NCBI GenBank assembly: GCA_026686845.1
Contig: JAIVEN010000002.1
Span: forward strand, 25,394,001-25,458,000
DNA: 64,000 nucleotides
Source of the DNA: Adenanthera pavonina
Lineage: Eukaryota > Streptophyta > Magnoliopsida > Fabales > Fabaceae
Direction: 5' to 3'
A program made the position numbers and the translations under genes. The notes under the pieces are model-generated. The model saw only the letters and a program-made list of their open reading frames with translations, had not been told where the DNA came from and made no database searches. This document shows positions 45,760 to 58,129 of this stretch, in pieces (positions within the stretch are counted from its first letter, which is position 1; every line of letters begins with the position of its first letter).

Positions 45760-46712
45760 AGGCTAAAATGCACAAAATCTCCCCGAATTCATAACCCCCC
45801 TCACCTTTAAAGTTTAAATTTATAATTCTCATGTTTCATATTTTGACTACCACCTCCCTTACCGTCAAAATTACAGTTAAATTTTATGATTTTTACCACC
45901 TAACTATTTTTTTATCACACAAAAAACATTTAGCATGTGATGTGGAATTTTATACATTTTATTATTTAAGACTTGAAATTACTTATGAGTCATTTTGTCA
46001 TTTCATTCCTAAAAATCCCTTCCTCGCCATTTTCATCTTCATCACTGTCACCATTTGCTCTAAGCATTTGTAGCAGTCTAATATTCCCCCATTTGCCACA
46101 AAAGAATAAAAAATATAAAAGTTAAAAATCTCACGTATTGCAACTAGAATTTTGAAGGGAAGAGGTTATTATTGACGATATTATTATTTTCCCCCACTAC
46201 CTATCCTTCATCATTGCACTCCTTGATGTTTTCGCCACTTTTATTCTTCTTCATCTTATTTTGGATTTATATTGTAGAAGACAGATTCTTTTTGTTTTTA
46301 TAATCATCACATTCAAGGCTTTTACTTGGGATTTTTCTATCTATTACTAGAATGCCGATGAAGAACAAAAACCATAATAGAGCAAATGCGGCGATAGAGG
46401 AAATGAACACAGAAGAGATTTTTAGGGATGAAAATATAAAATAGCCCATAAACATTTTTAAGTAAAAATAAAATTATCAAAACACTTAAAATGAATTCCA
46501 TGTCACATGCCAAGTATTCTTTATCAAAGTGATATGGCATATGATGAAGAAGAAAAAATATTGAGGTGGCAAAAACTGTTAAATTTAACTACAATTTTAA
46601 CGACAATGGAGTTGGTAGTTAAAATATAAAATATGAGAGTCTTAATTTTAAACTTTTTAAAGTTAAGAGGGTGATATGCAACTCATCATAGGGCTTTTGT
46701 GTATTTTAGCCT
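45760..46712. mobile_element. non-autonomous DNA transposon with long terminal inverted repeats
   Basis: Ends AGGCTAAAATGCACAAAA and its partner TTTTGTGTATTTTAGCCT; inverted similarity runs for roughly 250-300 bases on each side (ccacct, gcatgtgatgtggaatt, cctaaaaatc). The flanks carry a perfect 8-bp duplication TAAGATTA (45752-45759, 46713-46720). Long TIRs are typical of Mutator-like elements, though an 8-bp duplication is more usual for hAT. No transposase reading frame. Confidence 0.82.
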
Positions 46713-46765
46713 TAAGATTATTCAAAATTAGATTATTCAAAAGATATTATAGTTTTCTAAATTTG

Positions 46766-47105
46766 CATTATAAAAAAATAGCGGATTTGAGACAAAATTT
46801 AGTGGCGAATTTTTTTTCCCTTAGCTAGTTTATTAGCAATTCCACCGCTAAATTTAGCTACGAGATTACGATGGAAACCTTCTGTCACAAATAATTCTAT
46901 TGATAATCCATCACAACTCTCTTAGAAAATTATTTTGCAATGGAATTTAGTGATGGAACCTTAACTTACTAATGCAAGGATAGCTCATCCTAGTTTTGCA
47001 ATGAATTGAGTGACCAAATCGTCCGTGAGCTAAATTTTGTGACATTTAGTAATGAAATTTTCCATCACAATTTCACAAACATATTCATCGCTAATTCTGT
47101 TACAA
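46766..47105. mobile_element. CACTA-like relict with subterminal repeats
   Basis: Starts cattataaaaaaatagcgg, close to a CACTATAAAAAA end, and contains many variants of atttagtgacgg/ccaccgctaaattt in both orientations, as in the subterminal regions of CACTA elements. The other end is not found. Confidence 0.45.
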
Positions 47106-47118
47106 CTTGGTTATGATT

Positions 47119-47161
47119 ACTCCCTCTATTCCCTTTAGGAGAGAAAAAAAAGAAAGAAATA
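47119..47161. mobile_element. end of a Stowaway-like MITE, interrupted
   Basis: TACTCCCTCTATTCCC resembles the end at 43872. It is followed after 40 bases by the TIR element at 47162, so it was probably split by that insertion; the right part is not clearly recognisable. Confidence 0.4.
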
Positions 47162-47538
47162 GGGCCTGTTTGACAGTGTTTCCTGTTTTCTGTTTTAAAA
47201 AATAGTTTTGTAAAACTGTTTTTAAAAATAAGTTTTGAAAATAAGAAAACAAAAAAATCTGTTTGAATAATTGTTCTCAAAATCATAACTAGTGAATGAT
47301 AGATGAATTATTCAAAATTTATAACTTTACCATTAATGAGGTGGATGTTTCTCACATTTCCTTGTGTTTTCCAAAACAAAAACAACAAAACACCTAAAAG
47401 GTGTTCTGAGTTTTCTGTTCTTTTATTTTTCTGTTTTCTAGAACAGTTTATAAAAAACAGGTTTACCAAACAAGTTTTCTGAGTTTTCTGTTTCTGAAAA
47501 CAGAAAAACTATTTTCGGAAACAGAATCAAACAGCCCC
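47162..47538. mobile_element. TIR element, family 'GGGCYTGTTTG', best-preserved copy
   Basis: Ends GGGCCTGTTTGACAG and AATCAAACAGCCCC are inverted repeats, followed inward by tgtttcctg and cggaaaca. Same family as 12683-13065 and 31333-31686. Non-coding. Confidence 0.75.
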
Positions 47539-48671
47539 ATATATTTCACGAAATGAAGAGAGTTGAAGTTAGTTAAAAGATAATTAATTTGTCTCACATT
47601 TTTTATTTCTTCCAAAATTACCTCTATTTAATTAATCTTTCTCTCACAATTTCTTCCAAAGATGCTCCTCATAATTCTCAATAGTGTTATTAAAGAACGA
47701 TAATTTTAGTAAAAAAAATTAATGCAATATTAACTTTTTTTTCCCTTATAATATTGAAAAGGAAAATTTTTTTCTTATAAATAGAACTAGATGTCTTATG
47801 TTATAATATTTTCATATTATAATTTAAATTAGTTATATTGTAGAATTTAAACTATAACAAGACAATAAATTAGCATTATAATATAATCTACAATTTAAAT
47901 TATGATTTAATTATTTCAATATCAGAATGTTAAAATTTGATAACTAACATGCTTATTTTTCTGGTGCTATCTCGTAGAAAAGTAATCAGTCTCCAGTTTG
48001 AATCCTTCTACTTGCCTTTAAAGAAACTTCTTTGGTTATTTTTATATACATATTTAATTAAGAGCCTGGACCCCTTTATTCAGGTCTCCATGAAATACTT
48101 CTGCATCATCCGCAAAACTATAAAAATGGTACCAAAAAGAAAAACAGAAAAAACTAAATATAGAAGGTTCAATATGGATCCGTACAAATGATTCAAAGAT
48201 CTCAACAAAAACTCTCGCCTCATCCAGGAGTGTTAGATTCAAATTTTCATAAAACAATCCAAAATTCCACTTGAAATTATTTCATTTTTATTTTTTAAAT
48301 TATAAAATGTTTACTTACTTCTTAAAATTATATTTTTATTTCTTATATTTACTCAGTTTAATCTTTTTTAATGTTATTGTTGTTTGTTTCTTTGAAATAA
48401 TTTTTTTAAAACTTTTTGTTTGTATCTTTTGTCTTTCTTATGTAAAATAATTTGTATATAATTAAAATAATTTCATCATAACTTGTTAATCCCCGACCAG
48501 ATCACTCATTATGAACTGGTGTTTTGACAAATCAATTCAATTTTTATCACCTTAGATACAACTAGGTCAAAAAACTATGAAATAGGTATTAACAATTGTC
48601 TTTAAAAAAAAAGTTGGCGTATTTTATTGAATACTTCAACATTTTTTTGGTCTTAGCCATCTGGTTGGTAC
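47539..48671. other. AT-rich non-coding stretch
   Basis: No gene recognised; 48270-48440 resembles 41290-41420. Confidence 0.5.
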
Positions 48672-48674
48672 AAT

Positions 48675-51105
48675 CACTACAAAAAAATACTTATTTAGCT
48701 ATAAATTTTAAAAATGGATTAAAATCTGTTACTATTAGAGACGAAAACAGAGACAGATAATGAATTCTTTTAGCAAAATAACTTTTTTTATATTAAAAAT
48801 AATGAAAAAATGTTAGAGACTAAATTTGGGATGGGTATACATCATTTCTAATAAAATCTATCTTTAAATCTGTATTTAATAATAGGGTAGAGACAGACTT
48901 AGTAACAGCTAATTTTTCATCACTAAAATAAAAAAATCCATCTCTATATCCGTCTCTAAAAATATCTTATTATTTCTTAAAAATTCTTCAATATTTAGAG
49001 ATGAATTTTGTGATGGATTTTTTAATTTATTGTGATGGATAAAAATTTGTCACTAAACCCGTCACTAATTATTTTTTTTTAAATGGATTTAGATATGTAT
49101 TTTTAATGAATGCAACAATGGATGTTTTGCCCTAAATCCATCTCTAATATCTATTTAGAGATGAACGTAGAGACGCATTTGTAATGAATGCAGCAATGGG
49201 TACCTTGTCTGTCTCTAAATTAGTCTCTAATTCACATTTAGAGACGGATTTAGATACGAAATTTTTTTTTTAAGTTACTTCAATTTTATATAGTATTATT
49301 TTTTAATATTGTAATATGTTAATTTAAATTTTGGGTAATTTTTAAATATTATAGTATGTTAAATGGACAAAACTCGTGAGTTAGCTAATTTAAGTTAAAT
49401 GAATTGTATTTCTAATCATATTAAAAGACATTTCAAAAATTAAACCACCCGAATCATAAAACCTCAAGTTAAACCATCAAAATCCTAAAACCTAATATTT
49501 CTTTTATTTTTTTAGGAGCATGCTTGGCAGTTGATGGGAGGAGATTTAAAAATTGAGAATATAGGATAAGAATGAGAAATAAGAAATGGAAAGAGGAGAT
49601 ATATAAAGAACTTAGTGATTAGAAGTAGTAAAATGAAATTAAAGGAAGTGTTGAAGTTTTAAGAAGTTTTAGATTAAAAGAGAACTTAAGTAATTTTATC
49701 ATAGATGACATTTAATTGTCCTAATAATTAACAAATATCTAGAATTAATTAATATTAAACAATATTTTTTATTTAATTAGTAATCCATATGTTGATAAAT
49801 TTTTTATATTGGATATGTTTATAGAATTGATTTAAAAAAAATGTATCTTTAATAATATCATTTGGTTTAAAATATCTAAGTAGATTATCTTAATTTCATT
49901 AATTTGTTTTACTTTGAATTAATAAGTTAATTTTTAATTCTATTTCTTGATAATAATTTCAAAAAAATTATGACAACAATAAATTTATTATGCTCTTATT
50001 AATCATTAATTTTTTCTAAATCAATCTTCTGTTGAGAATTTACATCTACATTCTAAAATTAAAATTAAAAGTAATAATGATACTAAAAAATAAATCAAAT
50101 CAACATCAAATAAAATTTCAATCATTTTCCATTAGGAATCTATAATTAAATTTAGGAGGTGTAAATAATAAAAAGATATATTTCTTTTGAAATTCAAAAT
50201 GGATATATATAATACTTAATCAAGACTTTGGTTTAAATCACGAACTGACATAAAACCCGATCCTATCCAGTCCCCTCCCACCTCTAATATATATTAAGCA
50301 TATATATAAGATAATTTATTGAATAATGCAAAATATGATATATATATATATATTTATATTATATGATATGACTATACAAAAAATAACATAAAATAATAAA
50401 ATATTAAAACATATAAATCATAAACATTATATATATAATTATTTTTATTTAAAAATAAAAATTAAATTTGAAAATCAGCTAGGAAAATAATTTTTTTCTT
50501 GCCAAAGAAAAATAAATATATTTATAGGAAATTATTTAAGATTTAAAAAAATATAATATAAATATTCATATAAATATAAATAAAATATTTTATGATATTA
50601 ATAATTGAAAATGAAACATATGTGTATTTTTAATAATATATTGACTTATAAATATATATATATGTTTATATATTAGTGTGTAGATAAATAATATATATTT
50701 AATATTTCATATAAAAACTGTAGAAATATTTAAGTTCAACTGGTAAAATAGTGACTATAAAGGTACTCGAAGCAAGAGGTCATGGTTATGGCTTCGAAAT
50801 TGGGTGAGACGCATTTGAAACTATTAATATGATGTAACACCACAAATGATCTGATGACTATGTTCTATCTCTTTTTAACAATTTTGGTAATGAATTTTGA
50901 TTGAGATTATGGATGAATTTGTTTTATTTAGAGCCGTCTCCAAATAGAGATGGATGAGTTAATTCGTCTCTAATTATTTAGCAATGTCACTTTTAGAGAT
51001 GACTTAAATGTTGTCTCTAAATTCGTCTCTAATTTATTAGAAACGGATTTTAAGTTATTTAATAATAGATTTTGGCCATCTCTAAATGTCTCTTTTTTTA
51101 TAGTG
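48675..51105. mobile_element. non-autonomous CACTA transposon
   Basis: Starts CACTACAAAAAAAT and ends TTTTTTTATAGTG, the inverted CACTA ends, with AAT duplications at 48672-48674 and 51106-51108. Both subterminal regions (48700-49270, 50920-51090) carry many copies of (a/g)tctctaaat and its complement, the probable transposase-binding array. The 2431 bp have no transposase ORF, so it depends on a helper in trans. Confidence 0.88.
50741..50803 (+). mobile_element. possible tRNA-like SINE inside the CACTA element
   Basis: TGGTAAAATAG at 50741 and GGCTTCGAAATTGG at 50790 resemble polymerase III A and B boxes, spaced about 40 bases. Ends and tail not resolved. Confidence 0.3.
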
Positions 51106-51366
51106 AATGACGATGATATGAACTACTCTAAATCACAAAAAAAAAATAATAATAATATCATTGAATTTTTTTTTAATATATCTTATTTATGGGATGGGAG
51201 ATTTGTGAACCAAGGGGTTGCAGACTTTGTTGTGCTTGTTCAGCTCCTGCTTAAGCTTGTAGGCTTTCAAGTAAAGTTCGTAAACTTGTGATATGACCTA
51301 TAGAATCAAGCATTGCATTTCTTCTGCTCTCAAACACGTTAAGAATAAAAGCCAGGGACCTTTTAT

Positions 51367-51834
51367 TTAATTCGCCAAGAAATGTTTCAGCAACCTCCAC
51401 AGAACATAACCATAAAGACATTGAAAGCTAGCCTTTGGCACTGTATCATATGACTGAAAATTTGAGATTATTTCCTTCTCTATTTTCCTTAGCTCCTCAA
51501 TGGTGGAAAGTGCTTTCATCCCTGAATCCCATTCTCTTTGCGGTTCAACTTTCAAATCATCTTTCTTCCTCTCTAAAGCTTCAATATTCCTCTCAGCACT
51601 CTCCAAGTTTGAAAGCAGCATCTTCATTTCCAGACTCTGCATCTCATCCTTTTCTTTTTCAGCATTTTCACATCTTTCCTCGAGATGAATCTTCTCCTGC
51701 CGACATAAGGTTGCATCGCTCTCATGCGTTTGGGCCTTGGAATCTGAAGTTTCCAATTTCTCTGTCAAATATTGTGATTCTAACCTCAATGATGACACTT
51801 CTGCATCATGACTTCTTATCTGTGACTCAGCAGC
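51367..51834 (-). pseudogene. guanylate-binding protein coiled-coil exon
   Basis: Acceptor TTTTTGTAG, then AAESQIRSHDAEVSSLRLES, LTEKLETSDSKAQTHE, QEKIHLEERC and SNLESAERNIEALERKKDDL, closely following the C-terminal coiled coil of plant guanylate-binding proteins but with an internal stretch of about 40 residues lost. After about 120 codons the similarity fades and the frame runs to a TAA at 51367-51369, probably intron or unrelated sequence. Confidence 0.82.
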
Positions 51835-51923
51835 CTACAAAAACAATCAGCCAGACATGGCATTCAATCCCAAAGACTGTAAACGTGGTCCTAATAAACA
51901 AATCATATTAAAAAAATAGCACC

Positions 51924-52195
51924 GTAAAAGCTTGATGCACCAAACAGTGTTCTTTCTCTTGAAGTAAGCTTCTAAAATTTCCAGGTAAAAGCCCAATACA
52001 GTATAGTATATAAGAGTTTAAAATTCCCAACACAAGGAAGGTATAAGCTTGAGGCACCAAATAATGTTTTTTTTTCTTAAAGTAAGCTTCTAAAAAATTC
52101 CATTGGCAAAAAAGAAAAAAAGCTTCTAAAAATTCAAGTTAAAGTCTTAGTACAGTACATTATATAAGATTTTGAAATTCCCAACACACGGAAAG
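51924..52195. repeat. tandem duplication in an intron
   Basis: aagcttgatgcaccaaa ... aaattcccaacacaaggaa (51929-52040) is followed by aagcttgaggcaccaaa ... aaattcccaacacacggaa (52047-52194). The second copy has a further internal duplication of agcttctaaaaattc. Confidence 0.82.
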
Positions 52196-52467
52196 GTACT
52201 AGAAAAGAAATTAACTCAAGGGAAAAATTTTCCAGAAGGTCAAGAAAGGCATTGCCTTAGTCGTGGCCTCCTTGAACAAGTATGACCCTAATGCATAAGC
52301 AAAAACATATAACAAAGAAAATCTAGACAAGATACAAAATGTAAAACACAACTTCACAATCAAAATGAATAACATCGTTAAGAGAAATTAAAGATCTAAG
52401 AAGGATCAAGTCATTGAAGTGCACCTTGTTAAAATTTCATAAATCAATAACATGAGGGAAAGCATAC

Positions 52468-52608
52468 ATCTAGAAGAGATGGGGTAATACCAACCGGCAC
52501 AGCACCTGTCATCATGGTTATCCCAACATTCTGTGGCCTTATTCTCTCATAAACAAATTCCATCAATGCCTCAAGACCAAATCGAACTTCAGACCTTAAT
52601 TTGTCCAG
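52468..52608 (-). pseudogene. guanylate-binding protein exon, helical domain start
   Basis: Acceptor ATATGCAG, 47 codons, donor GAT|GTATGC. Reads LDKLRSEVRFGLEALMEFVY, ERIRPQNVG and TGAVPVGITPSLLD, matching the family's LRPEFR.GLDAL..FV.ERTRPKQVG stretch. Confidence 0.85.
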
Positions 52609-52794
52609 CTGCATATTGAAGATGAAACTTCATAACATTATCATGTGCTAGATTATAAAACCAACAACCAAAAAAATAACTTCCAATATTATGTTCAAGC
52701 AATTTATCTTCTGTTGCACATTAAGTGAAAGTAGTGCATTTTGGTTTCACAGGAGAGCGTAATATTCTCATAGCAGAGGGGATATATAATTTGC

Positions 52795-53622
52795 ACATTA
52801 ACTTAAGTGCATACTCTTTGAAGATGATATAATTTTAATTGAGAATTCAAGAGAAGAGATTAACTCTAAACTTGATTTATGGAGACACACTTTAGAATAA
52901 AAAAGTTTTCGTTTGAGTAGAAGTAAGATAGAATATATACACTACAAATTTAATAACAAGAGACAAGTCAGAAATGATTTGGAAGTCAAAATTAGAGAGC
53001 AGATCATACCACAAGTGTCAAAGTTCTTATTTGGGATCGATTTTACAAAATGATGGTGAAATTAATTAGAGATGTTATACATAGAATACAATATGGGTGG
53101 TTAAAGTGAAGAAAAATTTCAAGAGTTATTTGTGAATGCAAGGTACCCACCAAGTTTAAAGGAAAATTTTATCAAACTGTTATAAAACCAGCAATATTAT
53201 ATGGTAATGAATATTGGGTTTTGAAAGGACATCAAGAGCATAAGATGGAAATAGAAAAGATAAGAATATTAAGATGGATGTGTGATCATATAAGAGTGGA
53301 TAAAATTTAAATTGATTGTATACAAGGAGATGTTAGAGTAGTACTTATTGAGGAGAAAATGGTAAAAAAAATTGCTTAAGTAGGTTTAAACATGTATAAA
53401 GAAGAGTACCAAAGGAACTAATGAAGAGAGTTAATCAGATGGCTTTTAATCCTATAAAAAAGTGTAGGGGGAGACCAAAAAGTACACTGAGGGAGATTAT
53501 AAGATGAGATCTCTTGATAAACAATTTATCTAAAAGGATTATTTTTTATAGAGCCCAACATACCATATGATCCATGCAACTGATTTGACTTAGTAGGATA
53601 AAACTAATATTATTATTTTTGT
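52795..53622 (+). mobile_element. old RTE-clade LINE, 3' part
   Basis: Frame fragments CILFEDDIILIENSREEIN, GDTL and SYLGSILQNDGEI match the RTE reverse transcriptase at 55022-55846, and the end (atgatccatgcaactgatttgacttagtaggataaaactaata) matches the 3' end of the element at 54498. Many stops. The tail is (ATT)n-like. Confidence 0.85.
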
Positions 53623-54479
53623 AACACAACCTAACTTCCCCAAGTATTAACTAATTATTATTCATATCAAAGACAAGACCAAATTTACAGATATATATAT
53701 ATACCCATATCATAATAGTCCACAATGTTCCTAAAATTCTGATCCCATTCCTCATCAATTTCTTTTCAAATTGAGGATAGAAGGGAAACGACTTTCCTAT
53801 TATTTTCAATCCATTTTACAAGTAATCATATAAAAATTTCAAACTAAACCCATTCCTTCTCACATGTAACAAAACAAAACAAAAAAAAAAGAGGAGGAGG
53901 AGGAAGGTAGCACTTTCCTATTTCATCCCTTCCTTTCCACTTCTTCAAAAATTTCAAACACAGCCCATACAGTTTACCAAAGAAAAAAAGCTCAGCACCG
54001 ATCACTTCACCTAAGCTTCGGTTGTTGTGTCCAACACAATCAAAACCCTTGACTTTCTTATAATTACCCAAAGCAATAATGCATCCAAGACTCAAGCACT
54101 TAAATTAATCTCCTTAAAAAATGATAAATTATAAATTTACTATCATGATCCACGAAAGTAACAAGTAATATAATCTACATTATTTTCTTCTTCCATATTG
54201 TATTGAAGTTTAAATAATTAATAAATTTAGAAGCAAAAAATAGTGGAGAAAGATAAATAATATGATACATCATGACACCATACTATCTAATTGTGACTGC
54301 ACTGGGCAACGTCAAGTTCATACTGGAAAAATACTGCAACTCCCAAAACACAGTCTGCCTATTATAGAAGAAGGAGATTAATTGAATCTTTATCCGATTA
54401 AGGTATTGAAAGATGAGATGTGAGATAATATATACATGACATATATATAATTATATATTTATACTGCAATTTGATAGAT
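53623..54479. other. intron remnant, non-coding
   Basis: Nothing recognised. A minus-strand open stretch at 53844-54095 has no family signature. Confidence 0.45.
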
Positions 54480-54529
54480 CCAAAAGATAAAAATCAAACA
54501 ACAACAACAACAACATTAGCCTTATCCCA

Positions 54530-55905
54530 CTATGTGAGGTCGGCTATATGGATCATACGATACCAATGAGCTCTATCAAACACCATCTCCTCAGATAAAT
54601 CATTTCTCAAAAAGTCATTTCTTATAACTTCCCTTAGTGTCCTTTTTGGTCTTTCTCCATGCCTTTTGATCAGGCTCCAGGCCATTTGATCAACTCTCGT
54701 TACTAACTCCTCTAGCCCTCTTCTTTGTACATGCGCAAACCACCTTAAACAATTTTTCACCATTTTCTCCTCGATAGGTGCTACCCCAACATTCCTTCGT
54801 ATACAGTCATTTCGTATCTTATCTAATTTTGTATGACCACACATCCATCTCAACATTCTCATCTTTATTACTCCCATCTTATGCTCTTGTTGTCCTTTCA
54901 AAGCCCAACATTCACTACCATATAGCATTGCTGGCCTTATAGCTGTTCTGTAAAATTTTCCCTTAAACTTAGTAGATACCTTGTGGTCACAAATAACTCA
55001 TATTACTTTCCTCCACTTTAACTACCCAGCTTGTATTTTATGCATAACATCCCCATCAATTTCGCTATTATTCTGTAAAATCGACCCCAAATATCTAAAT
55101 TTTGACGCCTCAGAGATGATTTGCTCTCCAATTTTTATCTCTGAATCATTTCTAATTGGCCTCTTATTAAATTTGCAATGCATATATTCCGTCTTACTTC
55201 TACTTAGACAGAAACCTTTTGATTCCAAAGTATGTCTCCATAATTCAAGTTTAGAGTTGACCTCTTCTCTTAAGTCCTCAATTAAAACAATATCATCCAT
55301 AAAGAGCATACACTTTGGAATTTCTTCCTGTATATGTTGTGTAAGAACATCCAAAACCATATCAAACAGGTATGGACTCAAAGAAGATCCTTGATGTAAG
55401 CCTATTATTATAGGGAAGTCCTTTGTCACACCTTCAGGGGTTCTCACATTTGTTGTTGCCCCCTCATACATATCCTTTATGGCTCGAATATAAGTCACAC
55501 GGACACCTTTTTTCTCCATTACTTTCCACAATACATCTCTTGGTGCTCTATCATAGGCTTTTTCCAAATCAATGAAAACCATATGCAAGTCCCTCTCTTT
55601 ACTCCAGTTTCTTTCAATCAAACCCCTTAATAAATAAATAGCCTCTGTTGTAGACCGTTTTGGCATAAATCCAAATTGGTTTTCCGAAATACGAGAATCT
55701 TTTCTGAGTCTATGCTCAATCACTCTTTTCCAAAGTTTCATGGTGTGACTCATGAGTTTTATCCCCCGATAATTAGCACAATTTTGAATATCCCCCTTGT
55801 TCTTGTATATGGGCACTAGAATGCTCTTTCTCCATTCCTCTGGCATTTTCTTGGACCTTAAAATCTCGTTAAATAACTTAGTGAGCCACTAAACCCTCTT
55901 CTTTC
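54530..55905 (-). pseudogene. RTE LINE reverse transcriptase, broken
   Basis: The longest piece, 274 codons (55846-55022), has PEEWRKSILVPIYKNKGD, NYRGIKLMSHTMKLWKRVI, FGFMPKRSTTEAIYL, MVFIDLEKAYDRAPRDVLW and the catalytic FMDDIVLIED. The C-terminal part (54928-54530) has LYGSECWALKGQQEHKM and RMLRWMCGHTKLDKIRND, typical of RTE. A frame break lies between 54930 and 55022. Confidence 0.92.
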
Positions 55906-56401
55906 CTAAGCACTTCTAAACTTCGATAGGAATACCATCGGGACCAATGACTTTACCCTTATCTATTCTCCTAAGAGTTTCTTTTACCTCTTCAACCCGA
56001 ATCCTACGATAGAAATTCAAATTGAGATCATCTTCATGGGTTGTTAATCCTTTAGTATCAATAGTCATATCCAATCCATTATTGAAAAGCTTATAAAAGT
56101 AGCTCTCCTATCTTTCTTTGATATCATCATCTGCAACTAAAATTTTTCCATCTTTATCCTTAATGCATCTTACTTAGTCCAAATCTCTTGACTTTCTTTC
56201 CCTTCTCTTGGCAATTTTGTATATCTTATGTTCACCATTCTTCGTTCCTAAATCCTGGTAGAATTCCTCAAAAGCTTTAGATCTAGCCTCACTCACTGCT
56301 TTTTTAGTCTCCTTTTTAGCCAACCAATAACATTTCCAATTTTCATCGTTATTGCATAGATGCAGGGCTTTGAAACACTTTTTCTTATATTTGACCTTCT
56401 C

Positions 56402-57400
56402 CTACACACTCTCATTCCACCACCAAGATTCTTTATCCTTAGGTCCAAAACCTTTGGATTCACCCAATACTACTTTAGCGGTATCCCTGATCCTTTTAGC
56501 CATCTCATCCCACAAGATGTTAGCATTTCCTTGCAAGTCCCAATTACCTTCCTCCATAACTTTCCTCGTAAATGTCACTTGTTTCTCACCCTTTAGTTGC
56601 CACCACTTAATCCTAGCATTTAAAGCTTTTCGACTTTTCAGTTTACGGTTTTTAACTAGCACATCAAGGATCAAGACCCTATGTTGTGAAGTTAAACTTT
56701 CACCAGGGATTACTTTGCAGTCTTTACAAGTTGTTCTATATGAGTTTCTTACCAAAAAGAAGTCAATTTGTGAATTTTAGACTCCACTCTTATATGTAAT
56801 TAAATGCTCCTCCCGCTTCTTGAAACAGGTATTTACAATCGTGATGTTGTAAGCCATTGAAAAATGAAGAATGGAATATCCCTCTTCATTTACTTCTCTA
56901 AAGCCATAACCTCCATGAGCTCCCATAGATTACCTTGTCTCTTTTCCCACATGACCATTAAGGTCCCCCCTAATGAGGGTCTTTTCCTCTTGTGGGATAT
57001 CTTGAACCAAACCCTCCAAATCTTCCCAAAATTTTTCCTTAATATGTGCGTCCAACCTTAGTTGAGGTGCATAAGCACTAATAACATTGAGAGTATCATG
57101 TCTAATAGTCAATTTTAAGGATAAGATCCGATCTCCAATCCTTTTGACTCCTACCACATTCTTTTTTCAATCTTTGTTCACAATAATATCAACTTTATTC
57201 CTTGCTCTAACCTTCCCTACATATCAAAGTTTATAACCAGTAGTGTCTAACTTCTTAGCTTTTTCTCCCACCCATTTAGTTTCTTGAAGACATAAGATGT
57301 TAATTCTCCTTCAAATCATAGCATCCACCACCTCCATAGATTTACCTGTTAATGTACCAATATTCCAAGAACCAAATCTTGCTTTTCTGGGCTAACATCT
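56402..57400 (-). pseudogene. RTE LINE endonuclease (AP type), broken
   Basis: LGSWNIGTLTGKS, NILCLQETKWVGEKAKKLDT, VKRIGDRILSLKL, NVISAYAPQLRLDAHIK and LIRGDLNGHVGKET are the EEP endonuclease motifs. Stops occur at several places between 56930 and 57180, then TCKDCKVIPGES and QHRVLILDVLV follow. Confidence 0.88.
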
Positions 57401-57687
57401 TTACCCACATCGGTCCAGTATGATGTGGGAACCCTTACTCATTTAACACTACACCTAGGCGCCGATGTAGCTGCTCAAACTCATTTGACACTGCATTCGA
57501 GCCATACAGCACGTTACTTCTAGGCAACGACCTAGTCTTAGCACATATACGTCTTTGATCAATGTCATAAGATTTGATAGATTTTTACGTTGGCTGTCAA
57601 GGGCCTAACACAACCCTCTTCCTTTACCAGGACTTGGGACCGGCTATGACACTACATAGGCGGAGTTATCCAAAAGTTAAAAATCAA

Positions 57688-58129
57688 TGTAGTTAAATTG
57701 ACCTGCATCAATAGTTAAATTAACTTTAAAGACGAATTCATATTAACTAAGGGAAGCCAAATTCATCCAAAAATTAACCTGAATTAACTATCTGTATTGA
57801 AGATCAATTCAATGGTATAGAGTTGACTGAGTCCTTGCCTGTTTTTATTTGTCTTAAACTAGTTCAACCATGAATCTACAGACTAAATAACGTAGAATCA
57901 GTAAAATCACATTTTTCATGATAATTGGCTTTTCAAGCTGGCGAAAACAGATTAGAGGTGTGTAAATACTTCATTCATAGCTTAAATCATTAAAAAATCT
58001 AAGGTTAACTTGAATCACTATCTGAAGGATCGATAGCTTTGTACTCATTCAACACTTTAACCTATAATGATAGTTTCATGCAAATGCAGAGCAATGGGAT
58101 AGAACCTTAAAAACATGAAAAAGGAAAAC
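57688..58129. other. intron remnant, non-coding
   Basis: No gene or element recognised between the LINE and the guanylate-binding exon. Confidence 0.5.

Larger units (their letters stand above)
54498..57669 (-). mobile_element. nearly full-length RTE-clade LINE
   Basis: 3172 bp between an 18-bp target duplication with one mismatch (ccaaaag[a/t]taaaaatcaa at 54480-54497 and 57670-57687). On the minus strand it has an endonuclease, a reverse transcriptase and a (GTT)n tail (CAA repeats at 54498-54515 on the plus strand) instead of poly(A), which is typical of plant RTE elements. Coding frames are interrupted several times. Confidence 0.92.

Noticed and set aside
53844..54095. 83-codon minus-strand ORF in the guanylate-binding intron
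   Set aside because: No family motif, no splice sites that would join it in frame to the neighbouring exons, and a purine-run bias at its end.
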